Shown one piece after another: positions 6,853 to 13,737 of a DNA stretch of 16,670 nucleotides. A program made the position numbers and the translations under genes. Below the pieces are notes generated by a model that saw only the letters and a program-made list of their open reading frames with translations, searched no databases and had not been told where the DNA came from. Within the stretch, counting starts at the first letter, position 1. Every line of letters begins with the position of its first letter. Source of the stretch: Sediminispirochaeta sp. (GTDB lineage: Bacteria > Spirochaetota > Spirochaetia > DSM-16054 > Sediminispirochaetaceae); assembly GCA_011046055.1 (NCBI GenBank), contig DSBN01000257.1:1-16670 (forward strand), in the 5' to 3' direction.

Positions 6853-7775
6853 ATATACGCATCGGATCACTCAATATCTCTGAACGCAAGGGAGTGGTCA
6901 AAAATCCGATCGACCGGGTTGAGGTCGATCTGAGCGGCATACCCGCGGACGCCCATTCCGGGCGATGGCACCGGCAGATCAGCCTGTTGGGTCGACCCAG
7001 TATATCTCGATTCGAAGAGCAGATGAAACGCCGGATCGGTCCGGGTGAATTCGGTGAGAACATCACCGTGGAAGGGATCGATCTCAACGAGGTGGGAATC
7101 CTCGACCGTTTTCGTATCGGCGAGGTGGAGATGGAGATCACCCAGATCGGCAAGACCTGCCACGGTGACGACTGCGCTATTTTCCGCGAAGTGGGCAAGT
7201 GCGTCATGCCCCAGGAGGGGCTCTTCGCCCGGGTCATCCGCGGCGGCGAGCTCCAAAAAGGCCAGGAGATGGAGTACATCCCCTACCCCTTTCGAATCGA
7301 AATCATCACCGCCAGCGACCGGGCCGCCGCCGGAGAGTACCAAGACCGCTCCGGGCCGCGGGCCGAGGAGCTCTGTCGAGCTCATTTCGGAACAAAACGT
7401 TGGCATATGGAATCTGAGATTCAGGTAGTGCCGGACGAGGCCGAGGCTCTACGCGGGGCTTTGGGCAAGGCACAAGAAAGGGGTGCCGATATCATCATCA
7501 CCACCGGAGGTACCGGAGTCGGCCCCCGGGATATCACCGTCGATGTGGTGCGGGCGATGGCGGACAAACTGATCCCAGGAATCATGGACCATATCAGGCT
7601 CAAGTACGGAGAGAACAAGCCCAACGCCTTGATCTCCCGCAGCATCTGCGCCATGGTCGGATCGACAATCGTCTACACCCTCCCCGGCAGCGTCAAGGCG
7701 GTGGAGGAGTACCTCCGGGAGATATTCCGTTCCGTAGATCATCTGATCACCATGGTTCACGGGATCGGGCATTAG
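6849..7775 (+). CDS. MOSC domain - MogA/MoaB (molybdopterin adenylyltransferase) fusion
   Basis: A 308-residue two-domain protein. Residues 1 to about 145 are a MOSC domain (DAHSGRWHRQISLL, GEFGENITVEGIDLN, then GKTCHGDDCAIF..VGKCVMPQEGLFARV with conserved C104, C109 and C118), a family involved in carrying or transferring sulfur or the finished cofactor. Residues about 148-308 are a MogA/MoaB-type domain (IEIITASDRAAAGEYQDRSG, ADIIITTGGTGVGPRDITVD, PGSVKAVEEYLREI), which adenylates molybdopterin before MoeA inserts the metal. ATG 6849 overlaps the moaC stop as ATGA, so translation is coupled. The fusion supplies the adenylylation step to the MoeA encoded first in the operon. There is no frameshift at the domain boundary. 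The physiological job of the MOSC half is not known from sequence. Confidence 0.93.
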   Translation: MNIRIGSLNISERKGVVKNPIDRVEVDLSGIPADAHSGRWHRQISLLGRPSISRFEEQMKRRIGPGEFGENITVEGIDLNEVGILDRFRIGEVEMEITQIGKTCHGDDCAIFREVGKCVMPQEGLFARVIRGGELQKGQEMEYIPYPFRIEIITASDRAAAGEYQDRSGPRAEELCRAHFGTKRWHMESEIQVVPDEAEALRGALGKAQERGADIIITTGGTGVGPRDITVDVVRAMADKLIPGIMDHIRLKYGENKPNALISRSICAMVGSTIVYTLPGSVKAVEEYLREIFRSVDHLITMVHGIGH

Positions 7776-7812
7776 TTTCTTGGAATAACCCGGACGGATC
7801 GGAGGAGGGGGG

Positions 7813-8595
7813 CTAGTCGAGAAAGGCCGTTGATGCCTGCCAATCCACGGTCCCGTCACACAGCTGCTGCGCTTCTAGAACCAAGACAAAGGCCCGCCCC
7901 CCGTAGACTCTGGTGCTGCTGGTGGTCACCACCCGGCCCTGATGTTCGACCATCGGTCCGGCATAGGCCTTCCGCGGCTCGTGACTCCGGATGAGGTACC
8001 GCATTCCCAAGGCGCCCAGCACCGTCTGGCTGATATCAGGTCCGAACAGTCGCCCCGCACCCCGGGGGCTGGGGCTTTCGCCTTCCCCATCAGCTGGATC
8101 ACCCCAGAGAAGTTGCGTGCGTAATGCCGCATCGGGCTCGCTGAGCATCTCGAGGTTTCCGATCTCCGACCCGATGCCACCGTGAACAAAAAGAGCGCCT
8201 CCGGGCAGAAGGGCGGAGAGGTACAGAGACTCCTGAAAACGACGAAACACGGGAAAAAAGCTAAACCACCCGCCCCGCTTGCTCTCCGCCTCATCGATGA
8301 GAGTACAGGGCATGAAAGAGGGCCGTCCCTCACTGTCGTAGTCTTCGTGGTTGCCCATCAACAGGATGAGCTTCTCCGGTATACGCTGCTGCAGGTCCAG
8401 CAATCCTTCGATGACCTCCACTCCCTGGGGGCCACGGTCGGCGTAGTCGCCGAGAAAAATCAGCAGATCCTGACTCGACCTTTGGCTAAGCCCCCGCTTC
8501 AAGGCCTCCAGGTCCCCATGGAGATCGCCGAAGACCAAGATACGGGTGAAGCTCCCCTTTTCGATCCGGGCGCTCTCTCCAACTGGTTCAAACAT
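7813..8595 (-). CDS. PPP-family metallophosphatase (Ser/Thr-phosphatase-like)
   Basis: A 260-residue cytoplasmic phosphoesterase with the complete PPP motif series: GDLHG (23-27), GDYADRG (49-55), GNHE (81-84), HGG (138-140), WGDP (164-167), RGAG (178-181) and RSHE (203-206). WGDP, RGxG and RSHE point to the PPP protein-phosphatase branch rather than to general metallophosphoesterases such as Ap4A hydrolase, although activity on nucleotides cannot be excluded. It starts 8 bases after the stop of the MscS-family channel gene, with only a weak ribosome-binding site, so coupled translation is likely. Its stop faces the end of the cofactor operon, 37 bases away, and no clear terminator is visible between them. 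Its target is unknown; a link to the channel is only inferred from position. Confidence 0.88.
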   Translation of the reverse strand: MFEPVGESARIEKGSFTRILVFGDLHGDLEALKRGLSQRSSQDLLIFLGDYADRGPQGVEVIEGLLDLQQRIPEKLILLMGNHEDYDSEGRPSFMPCTLIDEAESKRGGWFSFFPVFRRFQESLYLSALLPGGALFVHGGIGSEIGNLEMLSEPDAALRTQLLWGDPADGEGESPSPRGAGRLFGPDISQTVLGALGMRYLIRSHEPRKAYAGPMVEHQGRVVTTSSTRVYGGRAFVLVLEAQQLCDGTVDWQASTAFLD

Positions 8596-8603
8596 CTACC
8601 AAC

Positions 8604-9710
8604 TCAAGCCTCTCCGTTGTCCCGCGAAAATCCGATACGGTGAACCCCTTCGTCCTTCCCCTGGGTTTGGATAAACAGGGTCTGACTCGGATAGGCGAAC
8701 TCAATCCCCCTATTCTCGAACTCCGTATAAAGTCTGAGGTTGATCTCCTGCTGGATGTCCATGTAGAGAGCGTAATCGGGGGACAGGACGTAGTAGACCG
8801 TCTCGAAAATAAGGGCAAAATCACCGTAGCCCTGAAAATGGGAACGGTCGAACTGGGTCGACTCCCGTTCCTCGATGATTCTCTTGATCAGCTGAGGAAT
8901 CTCTTTGATCTTTTCTACCGGTGTCTGATAGGTGACCCCAATGCGAAAGACCACCCGGCGCCGCTCCATCCGCTTGTAGTTGTGCAGCCGGCTGTTGACC
9001 AGCGTGGAATTGGAGACCACCAGCTGCTCTCCCGAGAGGGCTCTGATTCGGGTGGTCTTGATGCCGATTTTTTCAATGGTCCCCAGTTTGTCGTCGAAGA
9101 TCACGAAATCACCGAGCTCAAAGGGACGGTCGAAAAAGATTACAAAATAGTTGAACAGGTCGCCCAGGATCCCCTGCGCCGCAATAGCCACGGCGATACC
9201 AGAAACCCCCAGACCAGCGACCAGGGTCGATATATTGAAACCGAGGTTGTCCAATAGAAAAATGGCTGCAACCGTCCAGAGGAGAAAGGTGAAAAGGGAG
9301 ATCAGCGGCTTCGCCCTCTTCTCATCCTCCACACGACCCGTCTTCTGAGTGTATTTTCTGAGACTCGTCTCCATCAGAAAGCTCACCGTCCGTACCGCAA
9401 AAACCGCGATCAAGGCGGCCACCAAGCCGCGGAGCAGGCGATCAACGTTATCGGAGAACGCCAGCCCCAAAAGGGCAGCCCAGACGACACCGATATAGAG
9501 CAGCGGGACGACGATCCTTCGATACACCACCGAACCAGCCCACCACCGTCCATGCTCAGGTTCGGCCTCGCTCTTCGCTCTGAGCCGCCGACCGATTACC
9601 GTGTGGAGAACTATTACCACTAACACGCCAAGCACCAGAATCAGCAGCGATCTGGCGTACACCAACAAAGAATTACCCATGAAACTGTATTCCATCAACC
9701 GTTCAATCAT
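8604..9710 (-). CDS. MscS-family mechanosensitive ion channel
   Basis: A 368-residue membrane protein with about five membrane helices (roughly 16-38, 62-84, 92-113, 136-154 and a pore-lining helix 158-182). The pore helix is Gly/Ala-rich (VAGLGVSGIAVAIAAQGILGD), followed by the MscS beta-domain signature (FVIFFDRPFELGDFVIFDDKLGTIEKIGIKTTRIRAL, then VVSNSTLVNSRLHNYKR) and a cytoplasmic domain ending in a charged tail. Such channels open on membrane tension and release solutes during hypo-osmotic shock. The ATG at 9710 has no good ribosome-binding site. A TATAAT (minus strand, 9717-9722) lies only six bases upstream, so the transcript may be almost leaderless or translation may begin at a later ATG (9692 or 9680). 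It neighbours osmoprotectant genes, which suits its role. Confidence 0.92.
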   Translation of the reverse strand: MIERLMEYSFMGNSLLVYARSLLILVLGVLVVIVLHTVIGRRLRAKSEAEPEHGRWWAGSVVYRRIVVPLLYIGVVWAALLGLAFSDNVDRLLRGLVAALIAVFAVRTVSFLMETSLRKYTQKTGRVEDEKRAKPLISLFTFLLWTVAAIFLLDNLGFNISTLVAGLGVSGIAVAIAAQGILGDLFNYFVIFFDRPFELGDFVIFDDKLGTIEKIGIKTTRIRALSGEQLVVSNSTLVNSRLHNYKRMERRRVVFRIGVTYQTPVEKIKEIPQLIKRIIEERESTQFDRSHFQGYGDFALIFETVYYVLSPDYALYMDIQQEINLRLYTEFENRGIEFAYPSQTLFIQTQGKDEGVHRIGFSRDNGEA

Positions 9711-9737
9711 GTTTCAATTATAAAGGGAAAAAGGAGC

Positions 9738-9775
9738 AAAAAAAAAGGCCGTGAAGAAGTAATTCTCCACGACCT
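9738..9775 (-). terminator. Rho-independent terminator of the ChoX-like gene
   Basis: Read on the minus strand, a 13-base arm (AGGTCGTGGAGAA) pairs with TTCTTCACGGCCT across a four-base loop, with two G-U pairs, and is followed by nine T. It lies 26 bases after the stop codon of the choline-binding-protein gene and just before the MscS gene. It makes the binding-protein transcript monocistronic and insulates the channel gene. Confidence 0.9.
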
Positions 9776-9801
9776 AATTTTTCACATGTACTACTTGTGG
9801 A

Positions 9802-10776
9802 TTATATTCCCAGATTCTCGCGCACCACCGGGAGGGCGTCTTCACCGTTGACCGCCTTCACCCCGTCGAGCCAGTCGCCGAGGATCTCCGGGTTCGCTTT
9901 GAGCCACTTCTCGGCAGCGTTCCACGCGTCTATACCATCGGCGATATCTTTCATAATCTCACCCTCCATGTCGAGGCTGAACTCTAGGTTTTTGAAAAAT
10001 CTGCCGAGGTTCGGGTTCTCTTCGGCGTAACCAACACGAGTTGCGGTGTGCACCGTCGCCGCGCCGTAGTCAGGTCCAAAATAGTCGTCGCCATCGTCGA
10101 GATACACCAAATCGTGTATGGTATTCATCGGGTGGGGAGCCCATCCCAGAAATACCAGCCACTCTTCTTTAGGTTTCATTGCCCTTACCTGGGCCAACAT
10201 CCCCGCCTCACTGGACTCGATTAGCTCAAAATCACCCAGTCCGAAGGCGTCCTCGTCGATCATCTGCTGGATCAGCTGGTTGCCGTCGTTGCCGGGCTCG
10301 ATCCCGTAGATCTTGTAGTCGAGCTCTTCACCGTACTCGGCGATGTCTTTGAAACTGGTAACGCCGCCGTCGGCTACGTACTTGGGTACCGCCAGGGTAT
10401 ATTTTGCTCCAGTCAGATTAATTTTGTAATCGATTATCTCTCCGGCCTCATAAAGCGGAGTGGTGATAGCGCTCATCGACGGTTCCCAGTCGCCGAGAAA
10501 CACATCGATGTCCCCTGCGCTCAAGGACTGAAAGGCGATCGGTACCGCCACGATCTTGCTGGTCGTCTCGTAACCCATGGCTTCGAGCACAATTCGAGTC
10601 GCCGCGGTGGTCGATGCGATATCGCTCCACTGTACCTCGGCGAAGTCCACCGTCATATCGACGTCCTCCACACCTTTAGAACTCTCGGCTTCTTGCTGCC
10701 CGCCGGCTATGATGAAACCGGTGAAAAGCAGCCCGAAAATCACGGCCATAAAAATAACTTTGGAATTTCTTTTCAT
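9802..10776 (-). CDS. Choline-binding ABC-transporter periplasmic protein (ChoX-like)
   Basis: A 324-residue binding protein with an N-terminal signal segment (MKRNSKVIFMAVIFGLLFTG then FIIAGGQQE) and no lipobox cysteine, so probably secreted or signal-peptidase I cleaved. It belongs to the OpuAC/ProX family and matches the choline-specific ChoX subgroup: the aromatic box and polar ligands I recall for Sinorhizobium ChoX (Trp43, Trp90, Tyr119, Trp205, Asp45, Asn156) fall on Trp50, Trp97, Tyr126, Trp212, Asp52 and Asn163, all offset by seven. Key contexts are VQWSDIASTTAA, FLGDWEPSM, AKYTLAVP, GIEPGNDGN and FLGWAPHPMN. GAGGAGGAG precedes the ATG. It is monocistronic: no ChoV or ChoW permease or ATPase accompanies it. 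It is divergent from the SDR/betaine-aldehyde-dehydrogenase genes, consistent with choline as the substrate. Confidence 0.88.
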   Translation of the reverse strand: MKRNSKVIFMAVIFGLLFTGFIIAGGQQEAESSKGVEDVDMTVDFAEVQWSDIASTTAATRIVLEAMGYETTSKIVAVPIAFQSLSAGDIDVFLGDWEPSMSAITTPLYEAGEIIDYKINLTGAKYTLAVPKYVADGGVTSFKDIAEYGEELDYKIYGIEPGNDGNQLIQQMIDEDAFGLGDFELIESSEAGMLAQVRAMKPKEEWLVFLGWAPHPMNTIHDLVYLDDGDDYFGPDYGAATVHTATRVGYAEENPNLGRFFKNLEFSLDMEGEIMKDIADGIDAWNAAEKWLKANPEILGDWLDGVKAVNGEDALPVVRENLGI

Positions 10777-10843
10777 ATTAATTCGCTCCTCCTCAAATAA
10801 ATATCAAAATCGAGTCTTGGTAGCCTTTTTTTGCGATAGATGT

Positions 10844-10872
10844 AGTATAACCAAATATACATAATAGTTCAA
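10844..10872 (-). promoter_or_regulatory. Sigma-70-type promoter for the ChoX-like gene
   Basis: On the minus strand TTGAAC (10867-10872) and TATACT (10844-10849) are separated by exactly 17 bases. This would start a transcript near 10837, about 60 bases before the ATG. Both hexamers are close to consensus. Assigned by eye. Confidence 0.65.
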
Positions 10873-10874
10873 GT

Positions 10875-10901
10875 ATAAATATTAGAATTGAAAATATTTA
10901 T
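10875..10901. repeat. Perfect 9-base inverted repeat between divergent promoters
   Basis: ATAAATATT (10875-10883) and AATATTTAT (10893-10901) are exact reverse complements separated by nine bases. The element lies immediately upstream of the minus-strand -35 box (10867-10872) and upstream of the plus-strand TTGAAC (10913). That is a position for a regulator acting on both directions. AT-richness raises the chance of accidental symmetry, but a 9-base perfect arm is still notable. Confidence 0.5.
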
Positions 10902-10912
10902 TGTATATATAA

Positions 10913-10942
10913 TTGAACTTGCTGTAATTCGTCCGCTAATCT
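10913..10942 (+). promoter_or_regulatory. Possible upstream promoter for the SDR-ALDH operon
   Basis: TTGAAC (10913-10918) and TAATCT (10937-10942) are 18 bases apart. The -10 box lies inside the 15-base palindrome at 10936-10950, so a protein bound there would block it. It would give a leader of about 165 bases. Confidence 0.4.
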
Positions 10943-10950
10943 CAGATTAG
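10936..10950. promoter_or_regulatory. 15-base palindrome, candidate operator
   Basis: CTAATCTCAGATTAG is a perfect palindrome with 7-base arms around a central C. It covers the -10 hexamer of a possible plus-strand promoter. This size and symmetry suit a dimeric repressor such as a TetR- or GntR-type protein, but no regulator gene is in the window and the binding protein is unknown. Confidence 0.5.
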
Positions 10951-10979
10951 AGACAGTCTATATTAAAGAAATACAAGTA

Positions 10980-11008
10980 TTTACACTTTTTTTAACATGT
11001 GCTACACT
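10980..11008 (+). promoter_or_regulatory. Possible proximal promoter for the SDR-ALDH operon
   Basis: TTTACA (10980-10985) and TACACT (11003-11008) are separated by 17 bases, giving a start near 11015 and a leader of about 100 bases. The same stretch holds an exact direct repeat, TACACTTTTTTT at 10982-10993 and 11003-11014, spaced 21 bases or two helical turns. Confidence 0.45.
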
Positions 11009-11025
11009 TTTTTTCGCTTGCTTAT

Positions 11026-11081
11026 ATATCTAAGATATGTGCAAGACATATGTAAAAATAGCAAATGTATAGTTTATACAT
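11026..11081. repeat. Cluster of three short inverted repeats in the SDR leader
   Basis: ATATC-TAA-GATAT (11026-11038), ATATGT-gcaag-ACATAT (11035-11051) and ATGTATA-GTT-TATACAT (11065-11081) lie between the proposed proximal promoter and the SDR ribosome-binding site. All arms are exact. The second and third share TATGT/ATGTAT-like half-sites, which would suit repeated binding by one regulator. Given the AT-rich context, each one alone is weak evidence. Confidence 0.4.
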
Positions 11082-11116
11082 ATAAAGATTTACACACACG
11101 TTTTAGGAGGATCATT

Positions 11117-11953
11117 ATGAGTGATCGTTATCTTGAGGGACGAGTGGCGATGGTCACCGGCGGTGCGTCAGGAATGGGTCGAGCCATGGCGCTCGAATTC
11201 GCCAAAGCGGGAGCCAGCGTGGCCATCGGTTCGCTACTGTCGAACAAAAAAGAGACCAAAGCCGACGGCGAACTGGTGAATATGCCCGGTATGGAAGAGA
11301 TGGAGCGGACCAAAGGCGAGCTGGAGGCCTTCGGAGTCAAGGCCCTGGCGGTCGAGCTGGACGTGACCAGCACCGAATCCTGCGAGAATTTCTACAATGA
11401 GACAATCAAAGCCTTCGGCAAGGTAGACATCCTGGCCAACGCCGCTGGAATCACCGCCGAACACGGTATCGTTGATCACCCAGAAGGACTGTGGCTCAAG
11501 GTCATGGACGTCAACGCCAACGGACCTTTCCGCATGAGTAAACTCGCCCTACCCGGTATGATCGAGCGCAAATGGGGACGGATCATCACCATATCATCAA
11601 CCGCCGGCAACGTCGGTGCGCCCATGTCTCCGGCCTACTGCGCGTCAAAAGCCGCCGTACTGGGAATGACTCGAGCCATGTCGCTGGAAGGCGCCGAACA
11701 CGGAGTCACCGCCAACGCCATATGCCCGGGATGGGTGGAGACCACCTTCGGCCGAGAATGGATCAGCGATATCGCCGAGAAGCAGATGCACATGAAGGGT
11801 GATGAACTTATCGCCCAGGAAGCGTCCAACAACCCGCAGAAGCGACTCATCCAGCCCAAAGAGATCGGAGCTCTCGCCGCATATCTTTGCCGCGACGAAG
11901 CCTACGGGATCAACGGCCAGGACATCACCGTTTCAGGAGGCTCTCTATGGTAG
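11117..11953 (+). CDS. SDR-family dehydrogenase in a betaine-synthesis operon
   Basis: A 278-residue short-chain dehydrogenase. It has the nucleotide-binding TGGASGMG (14-21), NAAG (108-111), the structural Asn133, catalytic Ser160/161 (ISSTAG) and Tyr174-x3-Lys178 (YCASK), ending in SGGSLW. About 20 extra residues (SNKKETKADGELVNMPGMEE, 42-61) follow the second beta strand, and the usual acidic NAD-selecting residue there is not obvious, so cofactor preference is open. ATG 11117 is used because AGGAGG lies six bases upstream. The betaine aldehyde dehydrogenase gene follows 55 bases later. I infer that the SDR makes the aldehyde used by that enzyme, possibly oxidising choline, but SDRs are not the known choline dehydrogenases, so the substrate is unproven. 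Confidence 0.9.
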   Translation: MSDRYLEGRVAMVTGGASGMGRAMALEFAKAGASVAIGSLLSNKKETKADGELVNMPGMEEMERTKGELEAFGVKALAVELDVTSTESCENFYNETIKAFGKVDILANAAGITAEHGIVDHPEGLWLKVMDVNANGPFRMSKLALPGMIERKWGRIITISSTAGNVGAPMSPAYCASKAAVLGMTRAMSLEGAEHGVTANAICPGWVETTFGREWISDIAEKQMHMKGDELIAQEASNNPQKRLIQPKEIGALAAYLCRDEAYGINGQDITVSGGSLW

Positions 11954-12008
11954 TGGTAAAAGAGAGCATCACCAGAATTTTTATGTATCCTGATGACTAT
12001 GGAGGAAC

Positions 12009-13526
12009 ATGCGTATGGCAGGTAATGTAAATAATCTCAGCTACAACGGAAAAACAAAAATGTATATCGACGGAAAATGGGTAGATTCGATATCCGGACG
12101 GAGTCGGGAGATCGTCTATCCCTGTACGGGAGAAGTCATCACCAAGGTGACCGAAGGCAACGAAGAAGACGTGAAGTTGGCGGTTCAAGCCGCCCGACGA
12201 GCCTTCGATCAGGGCTCCTGGCCCAAGACTCCCGCTGCGGAAAGGGGCAGATTGGTAGAAAAGCTGGCCGACAAAGTGGAGGAGAACCGCGAAGAACTGG
12301 CCCGGCTGGAGAGCCTGGACACCGGCAAGACGGTGGAGGAGAGCCGCTGGGACATGGACGACATCGCCGGGATCTTCCGCTACTTTGGACAGCTGGCCGA
12401 CAAGGAGGGCGGAGAGATCATCGAGTCTCCGGTGCCCAACACCACCAGCCGACTGGTTCGCGAACCGGTGGGAGTGGCCGCCCAGATATCACCCTGGAAC
12501 TACCCCCTTCTGCAGGCTTCATGGAAAATCGCTCCGGCCCTGGCGGCAGGATGCACTATAGTAATGAAACCGAGCGAAATAACACCTTTCACTACGATTC
12601 GTATCACCGAATTGGCCGAGGAAGTCGGCTTCCCCCAGGGGGTGATCAACCTCGTCCTGGGCGCCGGCGCCACCGTGGGTACCGAAATGACGGTCAACCC
12701 CGGAGTAGACCTGGTCTCCTTTACCGGCGGTATCGTCACCGGAAAGAAGATCCTCAAGGCAGCCTCGGATACGGTCAAGAAGGTAGCCCTCGAGCTCGGC
12801 GGCAAAAATCCGAACATCGTCTTCGGTGACGCCGACTTCGACACGGCGGTGGATTTCGCTCTCAACGGTGTGTTTTTTCATGCGGGACAGATCTGTTCGG
12901 CGGGATCCCGAATCCTGGTCGAATCATCCATCCACGACAAATTCGTAGCTGCGCTGAAAGAGCGCATTTCAAATATAAAACTGGGCGACGCCTTCGACCC
13001 CGAAACTGAAATGGGTCCCCTGATCTCCGAAGAGCACCGAGCCAAGGTCGAGAAGTACATGGCCGTAGCTAAAGAGGAGGGTGCACGGATCGTTCTCGGC
13101 GGCGAGAGACCACGGAACCCGCCTCACCAAGGCGGCTACTACTTCATGCCCACCCTGATCACCGGCGTAAACAACAACATGAGACTGGCCAAGGAAGAGA
13201 TCTTCGGACCGGTGATCACCATCGAATCCTTCGACGGCGAAGAGGAGGCGGTGCGCTGGGCCAACGACACCATCTACGGCCTCTCCGCCGGTCTCTGGAC
13301 CAAGGACCAGGATCGAGCCGAAAGGGTCGCCGCGGCGCTGCGGGCTGGTACCGTCTGGATCAACGACTTCAACATCTACTTCGTACAGGCTCCCTGGGGA
13401 GGATACAAACAGTCCGGCCTGGGTCGTGAGCTGGGCAAACCGGGGCTCGAAGAGTACACCGAGGTCAAGCATATCTACCAGAACCACGCCAACGAACCGG
13501 TCAACTGGTTCGGCGCCAAAAAATAG
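12009..13526 (+). CDS. gbsA: Betaine aldehyde dehydrogenase (GbsA/BetB type)
   Basis: An aldehyde dehydrogenase of 505 residues that oxidises glycine betaine aldehyde to glycine betaine with NAD(P). Catalytic residues are Asn164 (SPWNYPLLQASWK), Lys187 (VMKPSE), Glu262 (LELGGKNPN) and Cys296 (FFHAGQICSAGSR). The match to Bacillus subtilis GbsA as I remember it is very close over the whole length, for example LESLDTGKT, MDDIA, ADKEGGEII, TPWNYPLLQASWK-like and the ending WGGYKQSGLGRELGK..LEEYTEVKH, so betaine aldehyde specificity is likely rather than general aldehyde use. GGAGG at 12001-12005 is three bases from ATG 12009 and nine from ATG 12015, so the second may be the true start. It follows the SDR gene and ends at a strong terminator. 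Confidence 0.93.
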   Translation: MRMAGNVNNLSYNGKTKMYIDGKWVDSISGRSREIVYPCTGEVITKVTEGNEEDVKLAVQAARRAFDQGSWPKTPAAERGRLVEKLADKVEENREELARLESLDTGKTVEESRWDMDDIAGIFRYFGQLADKEGGEIIESPVPNTTSRLVREPVGVAAQISPWNYPLLQASWKIAPALAAGCTIVMKPSEITPFTTIRITELAEEVGFPQGVINLVLGAGATVGTEMTVNPGVDLVSFTGGIVTGKKILKAASDTVKKVALELGGKNPNIVFGDADFDTAVDFALNGVFFHAGQICSAGSRILVESSIHDKFVAALKERISNIKLGDAFDPETEMGPLISEEHRAKVEKYMAVAKEEGARIVLGGERPRNPPHQGGYYFMPTLITGVNNNMRLAKEEIFGPVITIESFDGEEEAVRWANDTIYGLSAGLWTKDQDRAERVAAALRAGTVWINDFNIYFVQAPWGGYKQSGLGRELGKPGLEEYTEVKHIYQNHANEPVNWFGAKK

Positions 13527-13548
13527 ACTGGTATAATATTTTTTTCAC

Positions 13549-13585
13549 GCGCCCCCGTGCCAAAGCGCTCCGGGGGCGCTTTTTT
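13549..13585 (+). terminator. Rho-independent terminator of the SDR-ALDH operon
   Basis: GCGCCCCCG (13549-13557) pairs perfectly with CGGGGGCGC (13571-13579) over a 13-base loop, followed by six T. It begins 23 bases after the aldehyde dehydrogenase stop. Its strength indicates that the ABC transporter genes downstream form a separate transcription unit. Confidence 0.93.
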
Positions 13586-13694
13586 GGGCCGTTTCTCAAA
13601 CTGGGTTGAATACATTCTGTTGTTATTGTCTACACTTACTATCACTAAATGAAACTACAAGCTAATTTACTATAAAATAAAGATATAATTTCAA

Positions 13695-13724
13695 TTGACA
13701 TTTTCTATCGCGCCGTGAGATACT
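13695..13724 (+). promoter_or_regulatory. Sigma-70-type promoter for the peptide-type ABC operon
   Basis: A perfect TTGACA (13695-13700) is followed after 18 bases by GATACT (13719-13724), and TACTAT overlaps at 13721. This gives a start near 13731 and a leader of about 120 bases. Assigned by eye. Confidence 0.6.
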
Positions 13725-13727
13725 ATG

Positions 13728-13737
13728 TAAGTACTTA
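13728..13737. promoter_or_regulatory. 10-base palindrome at the ABC-operon transcription start
   Basis: TAAGTACTTA is a perfect palindrome right after the proposed -10 box, overlapping the likely transcription start. It could be an operator half-site core. The binding protein is unknown, and 10-base palindromes are not rare. Confidence 0.3.

Larger units (their letters stand above)
10777..11116. other. AT-rich divergent intergenic region (340 bases)
   Basis: A non-coding region between the divergent ChoX-like and SDR genes, much richer in A and T than the flanking genes. It holds a good minus-strand promoter, two possible plus-strand promoters, five inverted repeats and a 12-base direct repeat, all described separately. 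A longer reading frame upstream of the SDR (from 10997) crosses it but has no ribosome-binding site and no SDR-like sequence, so I treat that part as untranslated. Confidence 0.8.

Noticed and set aside
10997..11116. N-terminal extension of the SDR frame from an ATG at 10997
   Set aside because: The extension is AT-rich leader with inverted repeats and has no ribosome-binding site, while ATG 11117 has AGGAGG at the right distance and begins like an SDR.
13631..13637. TACACTT shared with the direct repeats at 10982 and 11003, suggesting common regulation
   Set aside because: Seven matching bases in AT-rich DNA is too weak to argue for a shared site.
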